A stretch of 64,000 nucleotides of DNA, taken from Streptomyces sp. AM 2-1-1 (GTDB lineage: Bacteria; Actinomycetota; Actinomycetes; Streptomycetales; Streptomycetaceae). Below, piece after piece: positions 41,728 through 50,105 of the stretch. The stretch spans positions 1,302,001 through 1,366,000 of the forward strand of contig NZ_CP119147.1 of the NCBI RefSeq assembly GCF_029167645.1. The letters run 5' to 3'. Numbering within the stretch: the stretch's first letter is position 1; each line of letters opens with the position of its first letter. Under the pieces are notes generated by a model. That model worked only from the letters and a program-made list of their open reading frames with translations. It did no database searches and had not been told where the DNA came from. The position numbers and the translations under genes are program-made.

Positions 41728-41939
41728 CCATCAAGCACTTCCCGAAGACCCTCACACCCGAGGAACGGACCGAGCTGGTGTCCAGACTGACGGCAGCGGT
41801 CACGGAGGCGTTCGCGTGCGAGGAGGGCGTCATCTCCATCGCCCTCCACCCCGTCGAGCCCGCCCTCTGGGACGAACAGGTCTACCGGCCCGAGATCACG
41901 GCCCTCCGGGACACCCTGATCAAGACCCCGGCCTACTGA
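41715..41939 (+). CDS. 4-oxalocrotonate tautomerase family protein (PptA-like)
   Basis: 74-residue tautomerase subunit. The mature N-terminal catalytic proline is present (MPHLTIKHFPKTLTPEER), and the remainder (EGVISIALHPVEPALWDEQVYRPEI...LIKTP) is very like E. coli PptA. Such enzymes use Pro1 as a general base for keto-enol tautomerisation. The ATG lies 13 bases inside the 3' end of indC and is preceded by AAGGAATC, so it is co-translated with the NRPS. That suggests a role near indigoidine formation, for example on the amino-glutarimide intermediate, but this is inference. Confidence 0.88.
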   Translation: MPHLTIKHFPKTLTPEERTELVSRLTAAVTEAFACEEGVISIALHPVEPALWDEQVYRPEITALRDTLIKTPAY

Positions 41940-41962
41940 GCCCGTCGCGGCGCCACCCGTGA

Positions 41963-41995
41963 GTGACGGCCCGGACCCGGGGCGAGGGCCGTCAC
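41963..41995. terminator. Terminator between convergent operons
   Basis: 10-bp perfect stem GTGACGGCCC/GGGCCGTCAC with 13-base loop between the tautomerase gene and the E2 gene. Confidence 0.6.
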
Positions 41996-42044
41996 CACGC
42001 CCGCCGTCACCGCGTGACCGGCGACGGCCGTCCCGCGGGGGAGG

Positions 42045-43412
42045 TCATCCCCATGTGAGCAGGCGTTTGGGCCGTTCCAGGACGGCGGCGGTGTCCGCCA
42101 GCACCTTGGACCCGAGTTCCCCGTCGACCAGACGGTGGTCGAACGAGAGCGCCAGCGTGATCACCTGGCGGACCGCGACCCTGCCCCGGTGGACCCATGG
42201 CCGGGGCTTGATCGCGCCGACCGCGAGGATCGCGGACTCGCCGGGGTTGAGGATGGGGGTGCCGGTGTCGACGCCGAAGACGCCGATGTTGGTGAGGGTC
42301 ACCGTGCCGCCGGCCATCGCAGCGGGCGAGGTCGTGCCCGCGCGGGCGGTGGTCACCAGCTCGCCCATCGATCGGGCGAGTTCGGGCAGGGTCTTGTCCT
42401 GTGCGTCCTTGATGTTCGGCACGATCAGGCCACGCGGGGTGGCGGCGGCGATGCCCAGGTTGACGTAGTGCTTCCGTACGATCTCCTGGTTCGCTTCGTC
42501 CCAGGCGGCGTTGACCCCGGGGTTCCGCCTGATCGCGACGAGGAGGGCCTTGGCGACGATCAGGAGCGGACCGATCCGCACCCCGGCCATCTCCTCGTCC
42601 TCCTTCAACTCCGCGACCAGCTTCATCGTGCGGGTCACGTCCACCGTCACGAACTCCGTGACGTGCGGCGCGGAGAAGGCGCTCTCCACCATCGCCCGAG
42701 CGACGGCCCTGCGGACTCCCTTGACCGGGGTGCGCGTCTCCCGGGCATCCGCGACGGCGACCGGGGCCGCGTGGCGGGCTGCGGCCGGAACGGAGGCGGG
42801 GGCCGGGTCCCCGGTCGGCGGAGGGACAGCCGGAAGCGCGGGCACCGGTGCCCGCGCCGCCGCCGCGTGTACGTCCTCCCGGGTGATGAGGCCGCCCTCA
42901 CCCGTCGGCGTGACCGTGGCCAGGTCGATCCCCAGGTCCTTCGCCAGCTTCCGTACCGGTGGCTTCGCCATCGGGCGCGGGGAGACCGGGCCGCGCCGCT
43001 GGGCCGGCCGGCGCGGCCGGCGCCGGGTCGGGGAGGGCGCCACGCCGTAACCGACGAGGACGGGCTCCCGGGTGGGGGCCGGATCGGCCGGGGGCTCCTG
43101 CGGGAGCTCCGGCGAGTGGTCCGGCGCCGGCGCCGGGGTGTTCGCGTGGACGGTGATGATCACCTCGCCGACCGGCACCGTGGTGCCCCCGGGAAAGCGA
43201 ATCTCGCCGACCACGCCGTCGTAGGGGATGGGGAGTTCGACGGCGGCCTTCGCGGTCTCGACCTCGCACACCACCTGGCCGTCGGTGACCCGGTCACCGG
43301 GCCGGACGTACCAGGTGAGGATCTCCGCCTCGGTCAGCCCCTCCCCCACGTCGGGCATCCTGAACTCGTGCGGCGCCGCGCGCGTGGCCGTCGTCGCCGT
43401 CATGGTCGTCAC
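42045..43412 (-). CDS. bkdC: Branched-chain 2-oxoacid dehydrogenase E2 (dihydrolipoyl acyltransferase)
   Basis: 455 residues. One lipoyl domain (about 15-90) with lipoylated Lys55 in VETAKAAVELP, a Pro/Ala-rich linker, a peripheral-subunit-binding domain (about 150-185, PPVRKLAKDLGIDLATVTPTG) and the acyltransferase core with His426 in DHRLVDGE. It moves the acyl group to CoA, giving isobutyryl-, isovaleryl- or 2-methylbutyryl-CoA. GTG at 43412 has GAGGGA upstream. Last gene after E1alpha and E1beta, with a 105-base gap that contains small GCTTCCGTCG repeats. E3 is not present here. The lipoyl domain is intact, unlike the truncated E2-like acyltransferases of tetronate pathways. Confidence 0.94.
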   Translation of the reverse strand: MTTMTATTATRAAPHEFRMPDVGEGLTEAEILTWYVRPGDRVTDGQVVCEVETAKAAVELPIPYDGVVGEIRFPGGTTVPVGEVIITVHANTPAPAPDHSPELPQEPPADPAPTREPVLVGYGVAPSPTRRRPRRPAQRRGPVSPRPMAKPPVRKLAKDLGIDLATVTPTGEGGLITREDVHAAAARAPVPALPAVPPPTGDPAPASVPAAARHAAPVAVADARETRTPVKGVRRAVARAMVESAFSAPHVTEFVTVDVTRTMKLVAELKEDEEMAGVRIGPLLIVAKALLVAIRRNPGVNAAWDEANQEIVRKHYVNLGIAAATPRGLIVPNIKDAQDKTLPELARSMGELVTTARAGTTSPAAMAGGTVTLTNIGVFGVDTGTPILNPGESAILAVGAIKPRPWVHRGRVAVRQVITLALSFDHRLVDGELGSKVLADTAAVLERPKRLLTWG

Positions 43413-43517
43413 AGCGTTGTCCCTCGTCTGGTGTCGGGGCGGGAGATCGGTCGGTGCGGGGGTTCCGTCGGCACCGGGCTTCCGTCGTACGGGGCTTCCG
43501 TCGGTGCGCGGGCCGGC

Positions 43518-44504
43518 TCAGTACGCCAGGGAGCGGTCCACCGCGTCGAGCACGCGGTCCAGGCCCGGCAGGTACTCGTCCTCCAGCCGGGCCGGCGGGT
43601 AGGGCAGGTGGTAGCCGCCGACCCTCAGCACCGGGGCCTCCAGGCTGTGGAAGCTGCGTTCGGTGATCCGGGCGGCGATCTCCGCGCCCGCACCGAAGAA
43701 GACCGGCGCCTCGTGCACCACCACCAGCCGGCCGGTCCGCTCCACCGAGGCCTGGATCGTGTCGAAGTCGACCGGGGAGATCGACCGCAGGTCCACGACC
43801 TCGACCGACTTGCCCTCCTCCGCGGCGACCGCGGCGGCTTCCAGGCACACCTTCACCATCGGGCCGTACGCGGCCAGGGTGAGGTCGTGGCCGGGGCGGA
43901 CGACCACGGCCTCGTGGAGCGAGGGGGCGGCTGGCTCGGTGTCCGTGTCCAGCTCGCCCTTGTCCCAGTAGCGGCGCTTGGGCTCGAAGAAGATGACCGG
44001 ATCGTCGCTCCGGACGGCCTGCCGCATCATCCAGTACGCGTCCGAGGCGTGCGAAGGGGAGACCACCTTCAAGCCCGCGACGTGCGCGAACAGGGCCTCG
44101 GGCGACTCGCTGTGGTGCTCGACGGCGCCGATGCCGCCGCCGTACGGAATGCGGATGACGACGGGCAGCTTGATCCTGCCGCGCGAGCGCGCGTGCATCT
44201 TCGCGAGCTGCGTGACGATCTGGTCGTACGCCGGGAAGACGAAGCCGTCGAACTGGATCTCCACGATCGGGCGGTAGCCGCGCAGAGCCAGACCGATCGC
44301 CGTGCCGACGATGCCGGACTCGGCGAGCGGGGTGTCCATGACGCGGTCCTCGCCGAAGTCCTTCTGGAGGCCGTCGGTGATCCGGAAGACGCCGCCGAGC
44401 TTGCCGACGTCCTCGCCCATGATCAGGACCTTGGGGTCGGTGTCCAACGTCGCGCGCAGTGCCTCGGTGAGCGCTTTGGCCAGGGTGAGCGTCTGCGTGG
44501 TCAT
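43518..44504 (-). CDS. bkdB: Branched-chain 2-oxoacid dehydrogenase E1 beta subunit
   Basis: 328-residue beta subunit of the thiamine-diphosphate-dependent E1. Family blocks include VLIMGEDVGKLGGVFRITDGLQ (about 26-47), DTPLAESGIVGTAIGLAL near 57, the active-site His region PYGGGIGAVEHHSESPEALF near 120 and FEPKRRYW near 172. ATG overlaps the stop of E1alpha (ATGA), giving coupled 1:1 synthesis. Length and motifs are those of BkdB rather than pyruvate dehydrogenase beta. Supplies branched acyl-CoA for branched fatty acids and polyketide starters. Confidence 0.94.
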   Translation of the reverse strand: MTTQTLTLAKALTEALRATLDTDPKVLIMGEDVGKLGGVFRITDGLQKDFGEDRVMDTPLAESGIVGTAIGLALRGYRPIVEIQFDGFVFPAYDQIVTQLAKMHARSRGRIKLPVVIRIPYGGGIGAVEHHSESPEALFAHVAGLKVVSPSHASDAYWMMRQAVRSDDPVIFFEPKRRYWDKGELDTDTEPAAPSLHEAVVVRPGHDLTLAAYGPMVKVCLEAAAVAAEEGKSVEVVDLRSISPVDFDTIQASVERTGRLVVVHEAPVFFGAGAEIAARITERSFHSLEAPVLRVGGYHLPYPPARLEDEYLPGLDRVLDAVDRSLAY

Positions 44505-45589
44505 GGCTGGTCGGCCTCTCCTGCTGCGGAGGATGCGAATGCTTCCTGGTACGCGGTGAACCCGGCCCGCTCCTCCTCGACGAGGGCGTGCCCGTCCGCG
44601 TACACATGGCGGAACATCTCGGCGTGCGGCGGGTCGGGCATCGTCCGGACCAGGTCGCGCACCCGCTTGCCGAGCGCCTCGCTCTCGGTGGCGAGCGCCG
44701 CGAAGTACGCCTCGTCCGCGAGCCCTTCCGACCTCAGGTGCCGGCCGAGGCGCAGGATCGGGTCCTTCGCCTCCCACTCGGCGACCTCGGCGGAGTCCCG
44801 GTAGCGGGTCGGGTCGTCGGACGTGGTGTGGGCGCCCATCCGGTAGGTGTACGCCTCGATCAGCATCGGTCCCCGGCCGGACCGGGCGTGGTCGAGGGCG
44901 GCCCGGGTGACGGCGAGGCAGGCCAGCACGTCGTTGCCGTCCACCCGGACGCCCGGGAAGCCGAAGCCCCGGGCGCGTTGGTGGAGGGGGACGCGCGACT
45001 GCCTCTCGTTCGACTCGGAGATCGCCCACTGGTTGTTCTGGCAGAAGAAGACGACCGGGGCGTCGTAGACGGCGGCGAAGTTGAAGGCCTCGGCCACGTC
45101 GCCCTGGCTGGTGGCGCCGTCACCGAAGTACGCGATCACGGCCGCGTCCGCACCGTCCTTGGCGACGCCCATGGCGTAGCCGGTGGCGTGCAGCACCTGC
45201 GAGCCGATGACCAGGGTGTAGGTGTGGAAGTTGTGCTCCGCGGGGTCCCAGCTGCCGTGGCCGGCTCCCCGGAACAGGGTGAGCAGGTGGACGGGGTCGA
45301 CGTCCCGGACGAAGGCGACGCCGTGCTCCCGGTAGCTGGGGAAGATCCGGTCGTCGTCCCGCGCGGCCCGTCCGGAGCCGATCTGGGCGGCCTCCTGGCC
45401 GAGCAGCGAGGGCCAGAGCGCCAGCTCGCCCTGGCGCTGGAGGGTGACGGCCTCGGCGTCGATGCGGCGCGTCAGGACCATGTCCCGGTACAGGGAGCGC
45501 AGTTGGTCCGGCCCGGGGTCGAAGGCGTAGCCGGGGTGGTCCACCCGCTTGCCCTCGGGGGTCAGCAACTGGATGAGCTCGGTGGTCAT
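44501..45589 (-). CDS. bkdA: Branched-chain 2-oxoacid dehydrogenase E1 alpha subunit
   Basis: 362-residue alpha subunit. The thiamine-diphosphate motif is GDGATSQGDVAEAFNFAAVYDAPVVFFCQNN (about 172-202). IFPSYREHG near 88 and RMGAHTTSDDPTRYR near 258 (phosphorylation-loop region in eukaryotic counterparts) are typical. ATG at 45589 is preceded by GGAGACCCCGT; the longer open frame to 45919 has no homologous character. It starts the bkdABC unit, 25 bases downstream of a small hypothetical gene. Streptomyces usually carry housekeeping bkd operons elsewhere, so this copy may serve the adjoining polyketide cluster. Confidence 0.94.
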   Translation of the reverse strand: MTTELIQLLTPEGKRVDHPGYAFDPGPDQLRSLYRDMVLTRRIDAEAVTLQRQGELALWPSLLGQEAAQIGSGRAARDDDRIFPSYREHGVAFVRDVDPVHLLTLFRGAGHGSWDPAEHNFHTYTLVIGSQVLHATGYAMGVAKDGADAAVIAYFGDGATSQGDVAEAFNFAAVYDAPVVFFCQNNQWAISESNERQSRVPLHQRARGFGFPGVRVDGNDVLACLAVTRAALDHARSGRGPMLIEAYTYRMGAHTTSDDPTRYRDSAEVAEWEAKDPILRLGRHLRSEGLADEAYFAALATESEALGKRVRDLVRTMPDPPHAEMFRHVYADGHALVEEERAGFTAYQEAFASSAAGEADQP

Positions 45590-45614
45590 ACGGGGTCTCC
45601 GGCTCTCGTGCGGA

Positions 45615-46106
45615 TCAGTCGATGCCGCGGCATATGTGGGGCTCGGCCGAGGCGTCGTCGGGGTCGCCCGCGAGACGCAGGAGCGGCGCTCCCGGGAAGG
45701 CGGACCGCCGGGCGAACACGGACGCGGAGGCGAGCGGGGGCTCCGGCGCGCACCACGGGGCGTGCGGGGCGGTGCGCGGGCCCGGACGGGTGCCGGGCAG
45801 GCCCAGGGCGGCGGCCGCGCCGGCGGTGGACCAGTTCCAGTGGGCCGCGGGCCCGCTCCCCGGGCCGGCGCCGTCGGCCGCGGGGGCCACGTCGCCGAGG
45901 GTGAGGGCTTCGGGGTCACGGGCGGCGAGCAGCGTCGCGCGGTCCGGGAAGCGGGTGCGCGTTCCGCCCGGCCAGGCCTCGGGGCCGACGGGGTTCGCGG
46001 TGGTCCCGTCCGGTCCCCCGTCGGTTCCGGCGCCGCCCGGCAGGGGGGCGACGGGGGAGACGGAGGGCGGGGGGAGGGCGACGGACCGGGAGCGCTGTCG
46101 GATCAT
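45615..46106 (-). CDS. Hypothetical protein
   Basis: 163 residues, not recognised. A GAGAGG ribosome site seven bases before the ATG and correct direction make it a plausible gene between the exporter (starts 47687, ends 46182) and bkdA. Composition is Pro/Ala/Gly-rich with blocks such as RDPEALTLGDVAPAADG and PPLASASVFARRSAFPGAPLLRLAGDPDD. No membrane helix, signal or catalytic motif. Could also be a chance frame; codon use is not decisive. Confidence 0.45.
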   Translation of the reverse strand: MIRQRSRSVALPPPSVSPVAPLPGGAGTDGGPDGTTANPVGPEAWPGGTRTRFPDRATLLAARDPEALTLGDVAPAADGAGPGSGPAAHWNWSTAGAAAALGLPGTRPGPRTAPHAPWCAPEPPLASASVFARRSAFPGAPLLRLAGDPDDASAEPHICRGID

Positions 46107-46181
46107 CTGTCTGCCTCTCGAGGGATGGGAGAGTGCATGGAGGCGGTCGCGGGGCCCGGGGCGCGGGCCCCGCGACCGCTG

Positions 46182-47687
46182 TCAGAGCTTCGCTTCGTCG
46201 GCCGCGGGGCGGCCGCCGAATCCGAAGATCCCGACGAGGAGGTTGAGCGCGACCCAGCCGAAGAGGACCAGGAAGCCGCTCTGGAGCGCTTCGTTGAGCG
46301 CCTCGTCGGGGGCGACGCCGTCGCCGGTGAGGGAGGCGAGCCGGCTGCCGACGACGGTGGCGGTGACGGCGAGCGCCAGGGCGCCGCCGATCTCGGTGGC
46401 GGCGTTGAGGACGGCGGAGGTGGTGCCCGCGTCCTCCTCGGAGGCGTCCCGGGTGCCCACGACCGGGGCGGTCATCATGCACAGGACCAGGCCGACGCCC
46501 AGGAGCGCGGTGACGGGCAGCAGCAGCGACCAGTAGCCGCTGCCGGTACCGGAGTTGAGCATCAGGCCGAGGACGCCGGCGAGCAGGACGCTGCCGAGGA
46601 CGTACGGCGTGCGCGGACCGAACCTGGCGATCATGACGGGCACCGCGCCCGACACCAGGAGCATCGCGAGGCTGGTCGGGATGTAGGCGAGGCCCACCTC
46701 CATCGGGCTGTAGCCGAGCACCAGCTGCATGTACTGCGGCAGCATGAAGAAGGCGGGCAGCATCAGGCCGGCCGTGATCAGCTGGGCGAGGGTGCCGGTG
46801 GCGACGGAGCGCCGGCGCAGCAGGTGCAGCGGGAGGAGCGGGGCCTTCGCGGTGCGCTCGACGCGGACGAAGACCGCGAGCAGGACGACGGCGGCGGCGA
46901 GTGCGGCCAGCGCGGTCGGGTCGGTCCAGCCCTCGCCGCCCGCGGTGACGACACCGAAGACCAGGGAGAGCAGGCCGAGGGTGCCGGTGACCGCGCCGGG
47001 AACGTCGGCGGGCGGGCGGGGGCCCTTGGGGGCCATGCGCGGGATGCGGGTGAGGACGCCGCCGAGCAGCAGGGCGCCGATGGGCACGTTGATCAGGAAC
47101 GCCCACCGCCAGTCGATGTCGGTGACGGCCCCGCCGAGCAGGGTGCCCAGGCTGGCGCCGACCCCCATGACGGTGCCCCAGATGCCGAGTGCCTTGGCGC
47201 GGGCCGCGGGCTCGGGGAAGGTGGTGACCAGGATGGACAGGGCGGCCGGCGAGAGGGCGGCGGCGCCGATGCCCTGGAGCCCGCGGCCGGTCAGCATGGT
47301 GCCGCCGCCCTGGGCGAGGGCGGCCACGAGGGAGCCCGCCGTGAACAGCAGGAGCCCCGCGACCAGCACCGTGCGGCGTGAGAAGACGTCGGTGAGCCGG
47401 CCGCCGAGGAGCATCAGGCCGCCGAAGAGCAGCACGTAGATGTTCATCACCCACTGCAGGCCCGCGGTGCCGAGGCCGAGGTCGCCGCGGAGCTGCGGGA
47501 GCATCACGTTGGCGATCGTGGCGTCCAGGACGCAGATCAGCTGGGCGGTGGCGACCAGGAAGAGGACCAGTCCGCGCTTGACGGGCGCGGAGCCGGCCGG
47601 AGTGTCCGCGGTGGGTGTGGCGGCGGTCGCCGTGCCGACGGAGGTGAGGGCCTCGGTGCGGGCGGTGTCCCGGGAGTCGATGCTCAT
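46182..47687 (-). CDS. DHA2-family (EmrB/QacA) MFS exporter
   Basis: 501-residue, 14-helix drug:H+ antiporter. Motifs: LDATIANVMLPQLRGDLGLG after helix 1, GGRLTDVFSRRTVLVAGLLLF (motif A), GRGLQGIGAAALSPAALSIL (near 134) and GTVMGVGASLGTLLGGAV with motif C character. ATG has GGAGAAGAG upstream. It follows the ACP gene by 18 bases and is in the FkbH-ACP transcription unit, so it is probably the exporter and self-resistance protein for the polyketide. Confidence 0.92.
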   Translation of the reverse strand: MSIDSRDTARTEALTSVGTATAATPTADTPAGSAPVKRGLVLFLVATAQLICVLDATIANVMLPQLRGDLGLGTAGLQWVMNIYVLLFGGLMLLGGRLTDVFSRRTVLVAGLLLFTAGSLVAALAQGGGTMLTGRGLQGIGAAALSPAALSILVTTFPEPAARAKALGIWGTVMGVGASLGTLLGGAVTDIDWRWAFLINVPIGALLLGGVLTRIPRMAPKGPRPPADVPGAVTGTLGLLSLVFGVVTAGGEGWTDPTALAALAAAVVLLAVFVRVERTAKAPLLPLHLLRRRSVATGTLAQLITAGLMLPAFFMLPQYMQLVLGYSPMEVGLAYIPTSLAMLLVSGAVPVMIARFGPRTPYVLGSVLLAGVLGLMLNSGTGSGYWSLLLPVTALLGVGLVLCMMTAPVVGTRDASEEDAGTTSAVLNAATEIGGALALAVTATVVGSRLASLTGDGVAPDEALNEALQSGFLVLFGWVALNLLVGIFGFGGRPAADEAKL

Positions 47688-47705
47688 GTGTCTCTTCTCC
47701 GGAGG

Positions 47706-47930
47706 TCAGGCGGCGCTGATGCGCTCGTAGATGGCGGAGAGGCTGCGGTCGGCGAGGAGCTTGCCGACCGGCACCCGGTTGCCGGTCTTGCGCTCGACGG
47801 CGCCGACCAGGCGGATCATATGCATCGAGTCCCAGCTCACCACGTGGTCGAAGTCGGCGGAGAGGTCGTCGACGCCCAGCGGCAGGTCGAGCTCGTCGCG
47901 GACCAGGTGGATGAAGTCCTCTTTGGTCAT
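47706..47930 (-). CDS. Free-standing acyl carrier protein
   Basis: 74-residue ACP. The phosphopantetheine Ser35 is in SWDSMHMIRL, with the acidic helix following. ATGA overlap with the stop of the FkbH-like gene couples the two. In known systems FkbH enzymes load a glyceryl unit from 1,3-bisphosphoglycerate on such a discrete ACP; this ACP is the obvious partner. It is different from the PKS-embedded ACPs, whose signature is LGLDSIM. Confidence 0.92.
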   Translation of the reverse strand: MTKEDFIHLVRDELDLPLGVDDLSADFDHVVSWDSMHMIRLVGAVERKTGNRVPVGKLLADRSLSAIYERISAA

Positions 47931-49870
47931 GTCGTGGAACCTTCCAGGGTGGAGGTGAGAGTGACGTGGGAGGGCACGGCCACGAGGTCGTCCAGGTCAT
48001 GCCGGAACCGGAGTTCGCCGTCGGTGGCTTCGGTGGGTGCGAAGCCCACGGACGGCCAGAAGCCCCGGACGTTCTTGTTCTTGGCGGTCGGCCGGTAGCT
48101 CGCGAGGACCGCGCGCGCACCGGTGGCGCCGGCGTGGGCGAGGAGGGCGGCGACGGTCGTCCGCTCGATGCCGCGGGCGAAGACCCGGCAGGACAGGATC
48201 ATGTTGTCGACGACGAGGGTGTCCTCGTCGCGGTGGGCGAAGACCGCGCCGACGACTCCGTTGTCGCCGAATCGGTCACCCGTACGGACGGCGAGGACCA
48301 GGTGGTCCGGGTCCTGCTCCCGCTCCGTGACGTCGGCCGGCTGGAGCCGGAGGGTGGTGAGGTTGAACTGGTTGGTGCGCAGGCTGAGCTGGGCCACCCG
48401 GTCGACGTCGCCGGGGCCCGCCTCGCCGAGGGTGACGCGGACGCCGAGCCCGGCGAGGTACTCCTCCTGGGAGCCCGCGCTGTCCAGCAGGTCGGCGCGC
48501 TCCGCCTCGGTGCGGTACAGGGCGGCACGCGCCCGGTCCTCCGCCGTCAGCCGGGCGGTGTCGAACCAGCCGTCGGCGAGGAGCTTGCCGACGTGCAGGG
48601 CCGGTTCGTCGTCGAGCCGGACGACGGCGACCTGCGGGAGGCCGCCGGCGACCATGCCGCATTCGAACGCCGAGTCGTCCGCGAAGACGAAGCTGTCGAC
48701 ACCCAGGTTGAGTTTGCCGGCGATGTCCCGGAGATTGGCGTCCTTCGGCTGCCAGTTCGCGTTGATGCGCGCGAAGTCGGCCTCCCGAAGCACCATGTCC
48801 GGGTGTTCCCGGAGTACCTGGACGAGCGGCTCGTGGTCGTTCTTGCTGCTGACCGCGAGCAGGATCCCCTGCGAGCCGATCTGCTGGATGAGCCGCTGGA
48901 AATTGCCGAAGGCCTCACCGCGGAAGGTGGTCGCCGCGGCGATCCGGTCCATTCCGTCGTCGCCGAGGATGCCGTCCCAGAGGGTGTTGTCCGCGTCGAC
49001 GACGAGGACCTTCTTCGTCCGGCCGCGGAGCATGCGCGCCAGGTGGGCGACCTCTCGCGCGTATCCGGCGAGGAGCTCGTCCCCCAGGTGCGCCTTGGCG
49101 TACGCGGACATCCGGGGTTCGTTGAGCGCGGCACCGCCGGCGACCAGCGGGTCCAGGTCGATGACGTGCACGCCCGGGTGGTCGAGCGCGAGGCGCAGCA
49201 GGCCGTTGTTGAACTCCCGCCAGGCGATCGACGCCCGGTTGCGGGAGGCGTGGTCGATCAGCTGGTGGGTGACCGTACGGGAGAGGGGCACGGTGTTGAG
49301 GACGAGTGCGGCCGTCGCCCTCTCGGTGAAGGCCGCCGCGAGCGCCGTCAGTTGGGCGAGTTTCCGCTCGGCGGTCTGCACCAGGTCGTCGGCCTGCCAC
49401 GGCGTGCCCATCTCGTCGAGCAGGGTGTGCGGGTCGATGACGCACAGGGCGAGATCGACGTCGGGGGCGTGCAGCGGGCTCTCCGGGTCCCGCAGGTCGC
49501 GCAGGTAGGCGTCGAAGTCGCCGAGCCGGTCCTCCAGCAGGATGCCGTGCCGGGCGAACTCCGCGGTCAGCGGGGCGCGGACGCTGCCGAGCGTGGAGTG
49601 GCCGGTGAGGGCGACCACGGCCGTCTCGGTGTCCGGCAGGGCCGCCTTCACCGCGTCCCGGTCGAGCTGGGTGAGGATGTTGCCGGCCCGCTGGAAGTCG
49701 TCCTCGTCGCCGGCGGACACCATCTCCGCGAGGAGCGGGGCGACTTCGGCGTACCGCTCCACGAGCTCGCCCGCGGAGCGCAGGGCCCGCAGCGCCACCA
49801 GGGGGGTCGGGCGTGGTGCGGCCGGGGGCGGGGGGGTTTCCCGGGCCGCCGGGCTGGATACCGTGGTCAA
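47927..49870 (-). CDS. FkbH-like HAD-superfamily glyceryl transferase/phosphatase
   Basis: 647 residues with three parts: an N-terminal domain (about 1-275, with features of SGNH-like segments such as NTVPLSRTVTHQL and HVIDLDPLVAGG), the HAD core (nucleophile motif VVDADNTLWDGILGDDG near 290, VSSKND near 345, FVFADDSAFE near 395), and a C-terminal GNAT-like region with NQFNLTTLRL near 505. This long form is the type found in tetronate and glyceryl-starter pathways rather than a bare HAD domain. It would dephosphorylate 1,3-bisphosphoglycerate and pass D-glyceryl to the ACP encoded next. TTG start with GAGGAGAG upstream. Divergent from the SARP gene. Confidence 0.92.
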   Translation of the reverse strand: MTTVSSPAARETPPPPAAPRPTPLVALRALRSAGELVERYAEVAPLLAEMVSAGDEDDFQRAGNILTQLDRDAVKAALPDTETAVVALTGHSTLGSVRAPLTAEFARHGILLEDRLGDFDAYLRDLRDPESPLHAPDVDLALCVIDPHTLLDEMGTPWQADDLVQTAERKLAQLTALAAAFTERATAALVLNTVPLSRTVTHQLIDHASRNRASIAWREFNNGLLRLALDHPGVHVIDLDPLVAGGAALNEPRMSAYAKAHLGDELLAGYAREVAHLARMLRGRTKKVLVVDADNTLWDGILGDDGMDRIAAATTFRGEAFGNFQRLIQQIGSQGILLAVSSKNDHEPLVQVLREHPDMVLREADFARINANWQPKDANLRDIAGKLNLGVDSFVFADDSAFECGMVAGGLPQVAVVRLDDEPALHVGKLLADGWFDTARLTAEDRARAALYRTEAERADLLDSAGSQEEYLAGLGVRVTLGEAGPGDVDRVAQLSLRTNQFNLTTLRLQPADVTEREQDPDHLVLAVRTGDRFGDNGVVGAVFAHRDEDTLVVDNMILSCRVFARGIERTTVAALLAHAGATGARAVLASYRPTAKNKNVRGFWPSVGFAPTEATDGELRFRHDLDDLVAVPSHVTLTSTLEGSTT

Positions 49871-50105
49871 TGATCTCTCCTCGCCTCGCCACCGTCGGCC
49901 GTGCCGGGCCGTTCGTCGGCCTCGATGGTCCGCGAAGGCGCTAGAGCCGCACTCGTGCTGGTCTCCAACGGGCGTGTGTGTTTCTCATGCTCTCGACAGG
50001 TGCCGATTCACAGCGGGCCGGTGACCTGTGCACTCCCGCCCGCACCCCCCGGCCGGTCATCGTGGTGGCAACAGTCCGAGCCACCGAGTGGAGGGGGAAT
50101 CGACC
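49871..50105. promoter_or_regulatory. Divergent promoter region of FkbH-ACP unit and SARP gene
   Basis: 235 bases with both 5' ends. Somewhat AT-richer at 49970-50015 (GTGTGTTTCTCATGCTCTCG). I could not find clean heptameric direct repeats of the SARP type. The SARP gene has GGAGGGGG at 50090-50097. Confidence 0.4.

Noticed and set aside
42045..43412. Tetronate-type E2-like acyltransferase (Agg4 family)
   Set aside because: The protein has a full lipoyl domain and E1-binding domain and sits directly after E1alpha/E1beta, so it is a genuine dehydrogenase E2.
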